DNA of 64,000 bases from JAKACA01 sp052143575 (GTDB taxonomy: Bacteria > Actinomycetota > Acidimicrobiia > Acidimicrobiales > Bog-793): assembly GCA_052143575.1 (NCBI GenBank), contig JBKQSP010000084.1, positions 32,231-96,230 on the forward strand, written 5' to 3'. Both the position numbers and the translations under genes were made by a program. The notes beneath the pieces are model-generated. The model saw nothing but the letters and a program-made list of their open reading frames with translations, was not told the origin of the DNA and did not search any database. Numbering within the stretch: position 1 is the first letter of the stretch; each line of letters opens with the position of its first letter. Positions 25,255 through 34,187 of this stretch are shown one piece after another.

Positions 25255-26292
25255 TCAGGAGGTCAACGCCTCGCTCGCTCGCTGGCGGAGGAGCCGGATC
25301 GAGTCGGCCGAGGAGGGCCGCGCCGACGCCCTGCCGAGCTTGATGTCCGAGTGCTGGCATCGAGCCGCGTAGGCGCACGCGGCGAGGTTCGCAGCATCGA
25401 GCAGTTCGCGCTCGCCGGCGTCGAAACGTCTCCCCCTGCTCTCTTCGTACTCGGCCACGAAGGCCCTCATCTCCTCCACTGACGGGAGCCCCGCCCCGCT
25501 TGCCCAGTCAGCGGAGAACTGGGCGGCGGCGGCCCCCACGAAGAACGCCTCAGGCGCCATGGCGACCGAGTCCCAGTCGTAGATCGCCGTGATGCGACCG
25601 CCCTCGAAGCCGACGTTGCTGACGCGCCAGTCGAGGTGCCCGATCACGGGCTCCCCCGTCCTCGCCCCCATCACGGCCGCCAGGCGGTCGCGCGCCAGGC
25701 GAGCGAGATCGTCGATCCACTCGGCGCCGGCCGCTGTTGCCGCGAAGTCGAAACGAAGATCGTGCGGCTCGGGCCACAGCGGCGCCCCGGGCGGTCGCAA
25801 CAAGACCGGCGAGCCGAGGTCGGCGATCAGCCCGAGCGGCTCGGCGGCGACGACGAGCCGGCAGAGGCCGGCCGCCAGAGCCCGCCGGATCGGCCCGTCG
25901 TGACCGTCGGCGAGAGCCCCGTTTCGCAGCTCCTCCACGACGGCAAGGCCGGAGCCGAGGGCCATCGGAGGACAGAGTGGTCGAGGCACGGGTAGGCCAC
26001 AGGCGGAGAGATGAGCCTGCACGCGCTGCACGGCGAGCAAGCGGGAGATCGAGACCTGCCAGCGATGCACCTTGACGACGACCCCGTGACCGTCTGCGGT
26101 TCGGAGTCCGGCGACGATCCCGACGCTCCGCCGGTAGAAGACGGCGTCGTTCACCGGTGCCAGCTGATCACGAGCGAACTCGCAGATGATGCCGGCGATC
26201 TCGGCGGCGACGTCGGAGCCGAAGAGGGCGCGCTCGAGGTCACGGTCCTCGACATCCGACTCCTCCTCGATGAGCGAGCCGAGGGATGGCAC
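25255..26292 (-). CDS. Aminoglycoside phosphotransferase/choline kinase-fold protein
   Basis: Protein of about 345 residues with a kinase-like APH fold. It has GVVVKVHRWQVS (ATP-binding Lys), the catalytic loop IGHLDWRVSNVGF (Asp with downstream Asn) and the metal-binding ITAIYDWDSVAMAPEA. The catalytic-loop His-Gly-Asp is replaced by His-Leu-Asp, a known variation. The substrate could be a small alcohol, amino sugar or drug. The GTG at 26292 is a guess; an ATG at 26412 would overlap the start of the divergent ATPase gene. No partner gene suggests a pathway. Confidence 0.82.
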   Translation of the reverse strand: MPSLGSLIEEESDVEDRDLERALFGSDVAAEIAGIICEFARDQLAPVNDAVFYRRSVGIVAGLRTADGHGVVVKVHRWQVSISRLLAVQRVQAHLSACGLPVPRPLCPPMALGSGLAVVEELRNGALADGHDGPIRRALAAGLCRLVVAAEPLGLIADLGSPVLLRPPGAPLWPEPHDLRFDFAATAAGAEWIDDLARLARDRLAAVMGARTGEPVIGHLDWRVSNVGFEGGRITAIYDWDSVAMAPEAFFVGAAAAQFSADWASGAGLPSVEEMRAFVAEYEESRGRRFDAGERELLDAANLAACAYAARCQHSDIKLGRASARPSSADSIRLLRQRASEALTS

Positions 26293-26384
26293 CTCGCCAG
26301 TGTCGCGCCAGGAGAGCGTTTCACGAAGCGGGAGTCCAGACCGAGTGAGGATCGCCCTGGCAGTCGAGCACGGAGCGGGCAAGC

Positions 26385-26927
26385 ATGGGAGCCGTGACGG
26401 CGTCGAAGGCACGCTTCGTGGTGGTCTCCGGCCCGCCCGGAAGCGGGAAGTCGACCCTCGCTCCCCCCATCGCCGCCGGGCTCGATCTACCGCTGCTCGC
26501 CAAGGACACCATCAAGGACGCCCTCATGTCGGTCATGGCGGTGCCCGACGTGGAGGCGTCACGTCAGCTGGGGCGAGCCGCCGTGACCGTCATGCTGGCG
26601 CTCGCCGCCGAGTCGCCGTGCGGCGCTGTCCTCGAGGGCAACTTTCACCGCACCGTGGCCGTTGCGGACCTCCGCAGGCTTCCGGGCACGGTCGTCGAGG
26701 TCTTCTGCCGATGCGACCCGTCTGTGGCGGCCCGGCGCTATCGGGCGCGGGCAGGTTCACGCCACGCCGGCCATTTCGACTCGCTCCGTGCGGCCGAAGA
26801 CCTCTGGAACGAGGAAGTCGCCGAGCCCGTCGCCGGCGGATGGCCGCTGCTGGAGGTCGCCACCGGCGAAGCCGTCGATGTCGATCAGATCATCGGCTTC
26901 CTTCGGGACCTCTTCTCAGGGAGGTGA
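26385..26927 (+). CDS. P-loop kinase of the AAA/zeta-toxin-like type
   Basis: Protein of 180 residues. The Walker A motif is FVVVSGPPGSGKST near the N-terminus, followed by LPLLAKDTIKDAL and an Arg-rich lid region (CDPSVAARRYRARAGSRHAGH), the architecture of small-molecule kinases such as gluconate kinase and chloramphenicol phosphotransferase-like proteins. No antitoxin gene is adjacent, so a toxin role is unlikely. Its last 12 bases overlap tail-to-tail with the KimA-like gene. Confidence 0.83.
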   Translation: MGAVTASKARFVVVSGPPGSGKSTLAPPIAAGLDLPLLAKDTIKDALMSVMAVPDVEASRQLGRAAVTVMLALAAESPCGAVLEGNFHRTVAVADLRRLPGTVVEVFCRCDPSVAARRYRARAGSRHAGHFDSLRAAEDLWNEEVAEPVAGGWPLLEVATGEAVDVDQIIGFLRDLFSGR

Positions 26928-28976
26928 CCGGGGCGGATCCTCGCCCCGAGACGTGTCCGTCGAGGTCTCGGCCGGCGAGGCGGAGCCCGCCCCGGCAGGT
27001 GCCTCTGCCCCCACGGCAGCCCCAGCCCCGGTCTCTGCCCGGCCTTCGGCCGGGGCTTCTCCCGGGCCTTCTCCGGCCTCCGCCTCGGCCGCAGCCTCCG
27101 CTTCTGCCTCGGCCTCAGCGGCTGCCACCGAGAGGCCGACGCGGGCGACCACGACGTCGTCTCGGCCCCTCAAGGCCGCCGAGAGGACGAGGTCGATCTG
27201 GTTGTGGAGGATCCGATAGCGGGAGCGCACCGGGATGGTGACCGGAATGAGCACGACGATCTGCTCCTGACGCGTGGCCCGCAACTCGTCGATGAACTCC
27301 ACGATCGGCACGACGACGGAGGCGTAGTCCGTCGTCAGGACCCGCAAGGGAACGCCCGGATCCCACTCCGCCCACGACTCGGCGAGGGCGGCGGCGCGAT
27401 GATCGCCGGCGTCCACCTCCGCCGGCACGACGGTGACGGCGATCACCTCCTGGCCGAGCGAGAGTGCCTCACAGAGGGCGTGCTCGGTGACTCGTGAGAT
27501 ATAGGACACGGGAACGATGACGAGCGAACGCTTGGCCTCCGGCCTCAGCGGGTGATGCCCGAGCCCGAGCTCCTCGGCGGTGCGGGTGTAGTACGCCCGG
27601 ATACGCAGGAACAACAGCACGAAGGCCGGCACGGCGACGATCACCACCCAGGCGCCCTCCGTGAACTTGGTGACGAGGAACACAACCGTCGCAATCGCCG
27701 TGACGACTGCCCCGAAGCCGTTGATGGCGGACCGACGGCGCCAGCGCGCCGGGCGCTCCCGCCACCAGTGCACGACGAGACCGCTCTGGGCGAGGGTGAA
27801 ACCCGTGAACACGCCGATGGCGAAGAGGGGGATGAGGCTGTTGGTGTTGCCACGGGCGACCACGAGCAGGACGCCGGCGAAGGCGGCAAGCGCCCAGATC
27901 CCGTTGGCGAAGACCTGCCGCTCGCCCCTCAGGGCGAAGAGGTGGGGCAGGTAGTTGTCGCGCGCCAGCAGGCTGGCGAGCACGGGGAGCCCGCCGAAGG
28001 ACGTGTTGGCGGCGAGCGACAGCACGAGCGTGATCGTGAGCGAGACGATGTAGTAGGCCCAGTGCCGCCCGACGGCCATGCCCATGATCTGGCTGAGGAC
28101 CGTCTGGTTCTGGCGCGGACCGATGTGCCATCGGCGAGCCAGCTCGGCGAGGCCGAGGAGCATGGTGCCGAGGATGACGCCGAGGAGCATCTCCGTCCGC
28201 TTGGCCCGCGCTGCGCGCGGCTCTTTGAAGAGGGGCACGCCGTTGGCGATGGCCTCCACCCCGGTGAGGGCGCTGCAGCCGGCCGAGAACGCCTTCAGCA
28301 CGAGCAACACGCCGACGGTCTCGACCACGTGGCTCGGCAGCAGTGACCGCCCCGGTTGGGGAACGTGCAATGCGAGCGGATGGATGAAACCCACGGCGAT
28401 GATCGCCAGCAGCCCGACGATGAACACCATCGTCGGCAGCAGGAAGGCGCGGGCCGTCTCGCCGAGGCCGCGCAGGTTGAGCACCGTCACCATGGCGAGA
28501 ATCCCGAGGCAGATGGGCACCGTCGCCGACGTCAGGCTCGGGAAGGCTGACGTCAGGGCCCCGACGCCGGCGGCGATCGAAACGGCGACCGTGAGGGTGT
28601 AGTCGACGATGAGCGAGGCTCCGGCGACGAGGCTCACGCTGGCGCCGAGATTCGCACGCGAGACGGCGTAGGCGCCGCCGCCACCCGGGTAGGCGTCGAT
28701 GACCTGTCGGTAGGAGAACACGAGGATCGCCAGCAGGCCAACGATGACCAACGTGATCGGCAACACCAGGTGCAGCGCGCCGGAACCGGCCACGGCCACC
28801 ACCACGATGATCGCCTCCGGGCCATAGGCGACCGACGTGAGCGCATCAAGCGACAGTGCCGACAAGCCCTCGACCGGTGTGATCCGCTCTTTTGAGACCT
28901 CCGAGCTGCGAAGCGGCCGGCCGACGAGAACGCGCCACGTAGACGCCAGGGCGCCGCGGCTACGACGGGGCGCCAT
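26916..28976 (-). CDS. APC-superfamily transporter, KimA-like potassium/amino acid permease
   Basis: Protein of 686 residues with about twelve membrane segments, then a cytoplasmic domain of some 200 residues. LSALSLDALTSVAYGPEAII and QVIDAYPGGGGAYAVSRANL are strongly reminiscent of KimA (YdaO), the Bacillus high-affinity potassium importer regulated by cyclic di-AMP. The C-terminal domain has a universal-stress-protein-like core (SLVIVPVSYISRVTEHALCE). The last 60 or so residues are Ala/Glu-rich low complexity. Potassium import is inferred from similarity only; amino acid transport remains possible. The ATG at 28976 follows a GGAG ribosome site. Confidence 0.88.
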   Translation of the reverse strand: MAPRRSRGALASTWRVLVGRPLRSSEVSKERITPVEGLSALSLDALTSVAYGPEAIIVVVAVAGSGALHLVLPITLVIVGLLAILVFSYRQVIDAYPGGGGAYAVSRANLGASVSLVAGASLIVDYTLTVAVSIAAGVGALTSAFPSLTSATVPICLGILAMVTVLNLRGLGETARAFLLPTMVFIVGLLAIIAVGFIHPLALHVPQPGRSLLPSHVVETVGVLLVLKAFSAGCSALTGVEAIANGVPLFKEPRAARAKRTEMLLGVILGTMLLGLAELARRWHIGPRQNQTVLSQIMGMAVGRHWAYYIVSLTITLVLSLAANTSFGGLPVLASLLARDNYLPHLFALRGERQVFANGIWALAAFAGVLLVVARGNTNSLIPLFAIGVFTGFTLAQSGLVVHWWRERPARWRRRSAINGFGAVVTAIATVVFLVTKFTEGAWVVIVAVPAFVLLFLRIRAYYTRTAEELGLGHHPLRPEAKRSLVIVPVSYISRVTEHALCEALSLGQEVIAVTVVPAEVDAGDHRAAALAESWAEWDPGVPLRVLTTDYASVVVPIVEFIDELRATRQEQIVVLIPVTIPVRSRYRILHNQIDLVLSAALRGRDDVVVARVGLSVAAAEAEAEAEAAAEAEAGEGPGEAPAEGRAETGAGAAVGAEAPAGAGSASPAETSTDTSRGEDPPRSPP

Positions 28977-29030
28977 GGGCTCCGATGCTAGACCTCGAGT
29001 CCGCCCAGGAGGCTGGCTCGTCGACCCGAC

Positions 29031-29091
29031 GGAATGACGGCACTTGCCCATGGGTAGGGTGCTGACAGCTCAGGTCGAGCAAGTGCATTCC
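29031..29091. promoter_or_regulatory. Long inverted repeat in divergent intergenic region
   Basis: Two arms share GGAATG and CACTTGC: GGAATG-ACGG-CACTTGC (29031-29047) and its complement GCAAGTG-CATTCC (29079-29091), separated by 31 bases. It lies between the KimA-like gene (minus) and the LapA-like gene (plus), so it could be a regulator site for both or an RNA hairpin in the KimA leader. Confidence 0.4.
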
Positions 29092-29124
29092 CCGTCGCGG
29101 AACACGGGAGATCGGGGGTCTCAG

Positions 29125-29640
29125 GTGCCGCCTCCTGAAGGCAGCGGCGTGGCGGCCCCATGGCCGCCCGAACAGGGAGAGGGCTTTCCACCGCAAGCGC
29201 CCGTCCCGCCGGCAAACCCGGAACCGCCCCCCTACCCCTCGCCTACCGAGGCGACCGCCGAGCCCGCTCCCACCGAGCACGCCACCGCCGAGCACGCCAC
29301 CGCCGAGCAGGCCACCAAGGCCCACCCGACGATCGAGGCCGCTGCTCGCGTCGACGCCGTCGTGCCGACGACACGAGCCAGCCGGGCCTGGATGCGAATC
29401 GTCCCGTCCCTCATCCTGCTCGCCATCATGCTGGTGTTCGTCTTCCAGAACCTCCGCAGCACGAAGGTGACGTTCATGACCGCCTCCGGGAGGTTTCCGC
29501 TCGCCGTCGCCCTGCTGGCCGCCGCCGCCCTCGGCGCTCTCTCGGTTCTCGCCATCGGATCGGTCCGCATCGTCCAGCTGCGGAAGGTGATCCGCCGTCA
29601 CCGTCAGGCAGACGTCAGCCAGACCGCGGGCGACACCTGA
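29125..29640 (+). CDS. LapA-domain (DUF1049) membrane protein
   Basis: About 171 residues. The first 90 are Pro/Glu/Ala-rich with imperfect repeats (TEHATAEHATAEQAT). A LapA-type module follows: RIVPSLILLAIMLVFVFQNL, STKVTFMTASGRFPL, and a second helix (AVALLAAAALGALSVLAIGS), with a basic tail (RKVIRRHRQ). LapA proteins assist lipopolysaccharide assembly in Gram-negatives; in actinobacteria the role is unknown. The GTG at 29125 is preferred because an upstream ATG at 29044 lies inside an intergenic inverted repeat; this start is uncertain. Confidence 0.78.
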   Translation: MPPPEGSGVAAPWPPEQGEGFPPQAPVPPANPEPPPYPSPTEATAEPAPTEHATAEHATAEQATKAHPTIEAAARVDAVVPTTRASRAWMRIVPSLILLAIMLVFVFQNLRSTKVTFMTASGRFPLAVALLAAAALGALSVLAIGSVRIVQLRKVIRRHRQADVSQTAGDT

Positions 29641-29662
29641 GCCGAGGAGTGTCGGGCCTCCC

Positions 29663-31360
29663 TCAGCTGAGGCGCCCCCTCACCCACTCCACGAGTTCGT
29701 CCGGCGGCACGATCTCGCGTCCGCCCTCGCCGTCGGCGCGCAGGGTGGCCTCGACGCCGCCGGCGGCCAGCGAGCGCTTCGAGACGGTCAGGCGCACCGG
29801 GCAACCGATGAGCTCTGCGTCGGTGAACTGCACCCCCGGGCGCTCGCCGCGATCGTCCAGCAGGACGTCGAGACCGGCGTCCTCCAGTTGCTGCGCAACC
29901 GACTCGGCCGCAGCGAGGACGTCGTCGCCGAGGGCGCAGACGTGCACGGCGAAAGGGGCGACCGATACCGGCCAGACGAGACCGCGCTCGTCGTGGTGCT
30001 CCTCGGCGATGCAGGCAAGGAGGCGCCCGATGCCGATCCCGTAGGAGCCCATGACGATGGGACGTTCCGTGCCGTCCTCGGCGAGATAGTTGGCGCCGAG
30101 AGCCAGCGAGTATCGGGTGCCGAGCTTGAAGATGTTCCCCATCTCGACGCCGCGAGCGGTCCGCAGCGGTGCGCCGCAGACCACGCATGGCTGCCCGTCG
30201 ACCACGGCAGTGAGATCGGCCACGATGTCCGGCTCGTAGTCGCGGCCGACGTTCACGTTGAGGAGGTGCCAGCCAACCTCGTTGGCGCCGGCCACGAGAT
30301 TGCAGGACTCGGCCACGATGGCGTCCACGACGACCACGGCTCGATCCCCCACGCCGATGGGCGAGGCGTATCCCGCCACGCAACCGATCTTCTCGATCTC
30401 CTCCGCCGTCATGGGCCGCAGCTCAGCCGAACCGACGGCGCTCGCCAGCTTCGCTTCGTTCAGCTGCATGTCCCCGCGCACGACGGCCACCACGAAACGA
30501 CCGTCAGAGGTCGCCACGAACACGACCTTGGCGGTCTGCTCCGCCCGCACGCCGAGCACCTGGCACAGCCGCTCGATCGTCGTCGTATCCGGTGTCGCGA
30601 TCCGTTCGGTCTCGAGCAGCGGCTCGCCCGGGAAGGCGACCGTGGCGGCCGTCGCCACCTGCCGGTTCTGGGCATAGCCGCACGAGTCGCACAGGACGAT
30701 GGTGTCCTCACCGACCGGGTTCAGGTACATGAACTCCTCAGCCTCCGACCCGCCCATGAGCCCGACGTCGGCTGCAACCGGCAGCACCGGCAGTGCGCAC
30801 CGCTCGAAGATCCGCACGTAGGCCTCGTGCAGCCGCTCGTACTGGGCATCGAGCCCGGCCTCGTCCCGGTCGAGGGTGTAGGCATCCTTCATCGTGAACT
30901 CGCGAGCCCTGATGAGGCCCGCCCGCGGGCGGGGGTCATCTCGAAACTTGAGCTGGATGTGGTACACGAGCTTCGGCAGTTGCCGCCACGACTGGATCTC
31001 GCTGGCGGCAAGTGACGCCACGACCTCCTCGTGCGTCATGGCGAGCACGAGCGGCCGGTCCCGCCGATCGCTGAAGCGAGCCATCTCGGGGCCGATGGCG
31101 TCGTAGCGGCCCGACTTCTTCCAGAGCTCACCCGGGTGGACGAGCGGCATCGACAGCTCGACGCCGCCGGCGGCATCCATCTCCTCGCGAAGGATCTGCT
31201 CGATCCGCCGCATGACGCGCCAGGCAAGCGGCAAGTAGGAGTAGATGCCCTGGCCCAGCTGGCGTATATAGGAGCCCCGCAAGAGCAGCTGATATCCCGG
31301 GGTGTCGGCGCCGGCGGGCGCCTCGCGCAGTGTGACTCCGAAGAGCCTCGACATCCTCAT
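29663..31360 (-). CDS. proS: Prolyl-tRNA synthetase, bacterial type
   Basis: Class II aminoacyl-tRNA synthetase of 565 residues, the usual length of the bacterial form with an inserted editing domain. Motif 2 region is FRDDPRPRAGLIRAREFTMK, the N-terminal SYLPLAWRVMRRIEQILREE and VLAMTHEEVV are typical, and motif 3 is GSYGIGIGRLLACIAEEHHD. The editing insertion lies between roughly residues 225 and 400 and begins near LLETERIATPD. It charges tRNA-Pro in the cytoplasm and clears mis-made Ala-tRNA-Pro. Two ATGs (31360 and 31354) are possible starts. The 3' end overlaps a CCTCAGCTGAGG palindrome that may end transcripts from both sides. Confidence 0.97.
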   Translation of the reverse strand: MRMSRLFGVTLREAPAGADTPGYQLLLRGSYIRQLGQGIYSYLPLAWRVMRRIEQILREEMDAAGGVELSMPLVHPGELWKKSGRYDAIGPEMARFSDRRDRPLVLAMTHEEVVASLAASEIQSWRQLPKLVYHIQLKFRDDPRPRAGLIRAREFTMKDAYTLDRDEAGLDAQYERLHEAYVRIFERCALPVLPVAADVGLMGGSEAEEFMYLNPVGEDTIVLCDSCGYAQNRQVATAATVAFPGEPLLETERIATPDTTTIERLCQVLGVRAEQTAKVVFVATSDGRFVVAVVRGDMQLNEAKLASAVGSAELRPMTAEEIEKIGCVAGYASPIGVGDRAVVVVDAIVAESCNLVAGANEVGWHLLNVNVGRDYEPDIVADLTAVVDGQPCVVCGAPLRTARGVEMGNIFKLGTRYSLALGANYLAEDGTERPIVMGSYGIGIGRLLACIAEEHHDERGLVWPVSVAPFAVHVCALGDDVLAAAESVAQQLEDAGLDVLLDDRGERPGVQFTDAELIGCPVRLTVSKRSLAAGGVEATLRADGEGGREIVPPDELVEWVRGRLS

Positions 31361-31478
31361 CTGTCCAGGCTAAGGGCTCCGCAGGGCGCCGACCCGCAGG
31401 ACGCGTGAGCAGGCGCCAGCACGACCCCTACGATGGCGAGCACAGGCCCGGGGCACATCCGGAGCGATGGAGGATCTT

Positions 31479-31835
31479 ATGAGCGACGAGACACAGATCT
31501 CCTACCTCGCCCTCAACGTGGGCACCCCGGTGCTGACCGTCACCGGTCAGATGATCGGCACGGTCGGACACGTGCTGCAGGTCCCCGAGCTGGACCTGTT
31601 CGACGGTATCGTCGTGCACACGGATGCAGGCTTGCGTTTCGTCGCTCGCGACCAGATCACCCTGATCACGACGACAGCCGTGCATTGCTCGCTCACCGAC
31701 GAGGAGGCGGCCAACCTGCCGGCTCCCGAGGGCACCGCCGTCTACCACGTCAATGCCCTGCAGGACGTCGGATCGTCGCTCACCGCCCGCCTCGGACGCA
31801 TGTTCGGGCGTGAGCACTGGATCCCCGACAAGTAA
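31479..31835 (+). CDS. PRC-barrel-like small protein
   Basis: Protein of 118 residues with a beta-rich core: VGTPVLTVTGQMIGTVGHVL, LFDGIVVHTDAGLRFVARDQ and a conserved-looking acidic stretch (SLTDEEAANLP). This is the pattern of PRC-barrel or related small-barrel domains, which bind proteins or RNA. The ATG at 31479 is chosen over one at 31467 because GGAGG is 6 bases upstream of it. It is divergent from proS and 153 bases before the enolase gene; function unknown. Confidence 0.7.
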   Translation: MSDETQISYLALNVGTPVLTVTGQMIGTVGHVLQVPELDLFDGIVVHTDAGLRFVARDQITLITTTAVHCSLTDEEAANLPAPEGTAVYHVNALQDVGSSLTARLGRMFGREHWIPDK

Positions 31836-31988
31836 ACGCCCACCGCCCGCCCGCGGGCGCCGATCGCCCGAGGCTGCGCCCGCACCGGGAGCGGCCGCCG
31901 GAGCGGCCCAAGTGTGTGACGTTGTGCCCTGGCGCCGGCCCCCTCGAGCAGGGAAGCTGGAGACACCCCCCTCGGAGAAGGACGTCTC

Positions 31989-33245
31989 ATGCTCACGCTC
32001 GCGAACCTTGACGCCGTCGAAGTCCTCGACTCCCGTGGTCGTCCCACCCTGGCGGTCACCGTGCGCCTGGCGGACGGGACAACGGCACGCGCCGGCGTGC
32101 CTTCCGGCGCTTCGACGGGCTCGCGCGAGGCAGTCGAGCTGCGCGACGGGGACCCGAGCCGCTTCGGCGGCCTCGGCGTGCTGACAGCCGTCGGCCACGT
32201 CAAAGGAGAGATCGCCGGGGCGGTCGTCGGGCCGACCTACGGGGACCTCGCAGAGCTCGACAGAGCGCTCATCGAGCTGGACGGGACCGAGAACAAGTCA
32301 CGGCTCGGGGCTAATGCCATCGTCGGCGTCTCGATGGCGGCCGCACGTGCCGGTGCGGCCGCTTCCGGCCAGTCGCTCTGGCGGGCGCTCTCGCCTGCGG
32401 GGGTGACACCTCGGCTGCCCGTCCCCCACTTCAACGTCCTCAACGGCGGCGCCCATGCCCCAAACAAGCTGGACTTTCAGGAGTTCATGGTGGCGCCCCT
32501 CGGAGCGCCCTCGCTCGCCGAAGCGGTGCGGGCAGGCGCCGAGGTCTACAGCGCCCTGCGCCGGCTGCTCTCCGACAAGGGATTCGCCACGGGCCTCGGT
32601 GACGAGGGCGGTTTCGCACCCGAGATCGATGCCCCCGAGGACGTCCTCCGGCTGCTCGTGACCGCCATCGAGACAGCCGGGTACCGCCCAGGCCGAGACG
32701 GTGTCGCCATCGCTCTCGACCCGGCAGCCAACGGCTTCTACAGCGGCGGGACGTACCACGTCGCCGGTGAGACCCTGTCGAGTGACGACATGATCGCCCG
32801 CTATGCGGAGATGACGGAGGCTTACCCGATCTGGAGCCTCGAGGACGGGCTGGCCGAAGCGGACTGGGATGGCTGGGAGCGCCTGATGGCGCGTCTCGGC
32901 GACCGCGTCCAGATCGTGGGGGACGACATCCTCGTCACGAACCCGGCCATCATCACCGAGGCCATCGCCCGTCGAGTGGCGAACTCGGCGCTCATCAAGC
33001 TCAATCAGATCGGCACCGTCACCGAGACCCTCGAGGCGATGCGGATCTGCCGCCTAGCCGGCTGGACGCAGATGATCTCGCACCGCTCCGGCGAAACCGA
33101 GGACAGCTTCATCGCTGATCTCGCCGTCGGGAGCGGATGCGGCCAGATCAAGAGCGGGGCACCCGCCCGCGGTGAGCGCGTCGCCAAGTACGACCGGCTG
33201 ATCGAGATCGAAGCCGCCGAGGAACTCGCTTACGGGCTCGCCTGA
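31989..33245 (+). CDS. eno: Enolase (divergent paralogue)
   Basis: Protein of 418 residues with the enolase fold: LDFQEFMVAPLG (catalytic Glu region), ATGLGDEGGFAPEI, LEDGLAEADWDGW, the Lys of ALIKLNQIGT and the C-terminal signature SHRSGETEDSFIADLAVG. It converts 2-phosphoglycerate to phosphoenolpyruvate if canonical. It is divergent: the N-terminal loop reads SRGRPTL instead of SRGNPTV, and LPVPHFNVLNGGAHA replaces LPVPMMN. It may be a second enolase or a relative with altered specificity. Its end overlaps tail-to-tail with the IclR-type gene by 16 bases. Confidence 0.85.
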   Translation: MLTLANLDAVEVLDSRGRPTLAVTVRLADGTTARAGVPSGASTGSREAVELRDGDPSRFGGLGVLTAVGHVKGEIAGAVVGPTYGDLAELDRALIELDGTENKSRLGANAIVGVSMAAARAGAAASGQSLWRALSPAGVTPRLPVPHFNVLNGGAHAPNKLDFQEFMVAPLGAPSLAEAVRAGAEVYSALRRLLSDKGFATGLGDEGGFAPEIDAPEDVLRLLVTAIETAGYRPGRDGVAIALDPAANGFYSGGTYHVAGETLSSDDMIARYAEMTEAYPIWSLEDGLAEADWDGWERLMARLGDRVQIVGDDILVTNPAIITEAIARRVANSALIKLNQIGTVTETLEAMRICRLAGWTQMISHRSGETEDSFIADLAVGSGCGQIKSGAPARGERVAKYDRLIEIEAAEELAYGLA

Positions 33246-34051
33246 GAGAAGCGGGCCGTCGTCGTGTCGCCGGCGGCCGAGAGGACAAGCGGGAACTCGC
33301 CACCGATCTTCAGGCTGATCTCCTCCGCCGCGCCGGCCACCAAGGAGCCGAGGGTGGGTACTCGTCGGAGGGTCAGCCGACTCGTCGGACCGGACACCCC
33401 GATCGAGGCGACGGCGCGTCCGATGGCGTCGAAGATCGGCGCCGCCAGGCAGCGGATGTCCGCCTCGCACTCCTCGTCGTCAAGGGCGTAGCCGCGGGCA
33501 CGCGCCGCCTTGAGGTCGCCGACGAGGTCGTCGAGGCTCGAGATCGTCCGATGCGTGTGCCGGGGGAACGGCTCGGAGACGAGCGCCCGGATCTCGGCTT
33601 CGTCAAGGAAGGCGAGCAACGCTTTGCCGCTGGCGGCGCAATGCAGCTCGGGCTGGGAACCGATCTCGATCTCGACTCGCTCTCCGGCAGAGGGCAGCTC
33701 CTGCGCGATGTAGACACCGCCCGTCTTGATCCGGCGAGCGAGATGCACCGACTCCCCGCTTGCGCCGAGGAGCCGTCGCATCACCGGCGGCGCCGCCTCG
33801 AGCACGTCGAGGTTCTGGAGGATCACGCTTGCCAGCGTGACGAATTTGACCGTGGTGTGGAACAGCTTCGTCGTCGGGCTCTGCTCGACGTAACCCAGCC
33901 GCTCCAGTGTTCGCAGCAGCCGGTGCAGGTAGCCCTTGTCGAGCTCGAGCAGGCGGGCCAGCGCCGTCACGCTGGCGCCCTTCGGTGCCGCCGCCAGCTT
34001 CTCGAGGACGGCCATCCCCGTGACGAGCGATCCGAACCGGCGGGCTTCCAC
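33230..34051 (-). CDS. IclR-family transcriptional regulator
   Basis: Protein of 273 residues. The N-terminal winged helix-turn-helix is ASVTALARLLELDKGYLHRL followed by LERLGYVEQ; the C-terminal effector domain contains ESVHLARRIKTGGVYIAQEL, LHCAASGKALLAFL and the ARGYALDDEECEADIRCLAA signature of the family. IclR regulators control catabolic genes in response to small organic acids. The GTG at 34051 follows a GGGAG ribosome site. It is divergent from the flavin oxidoreductase gene with 136 bases between, which is the most likely local target. Confidence 0.92.
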   Translation of the reverse strand: MEARRFGSLVTGMAVLEKLAAAPKGASVTALARLLELDKGYLHRLLRTLERLGYVEQSPTTKLFHTTVKFVTLASVILQNLDVLEAAPPVMRRLLGASGESVHLARRIKTGGVYIAQELPSAGERVEIEIGSQPELHCAASGKALLAFLDEAEIRALVSEPFPRHTHRTISSLDDLVGDLKAARARGYALDDEECEADIRCLAAPIFDAIGRAVASIGVSGPTSRLTLRRVPTLGSLVAGAAEEISLKIGGEFPLVLSAAGDTTTARFSQASP

Positions 34052-34187
34052 AAGCTCACACTCCCATCGTGGAAATGACAACTCAAGTCCTGAACCCGCC
34101 GCGCCGGATTCTGCACCGGCGAAGGGGCTACAGCTGATAGGCCGTTGCCGGGAGCGCCGCCAGCGCGCTCCGATCGGAGGAGTGGCC

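Noticed and set aside
26385..26927. Zeta-toxin of a toxin-antitoxin pair
   Set aside because: The P-loop kinase fold is similar, but no small antitoxin gene is next to it.
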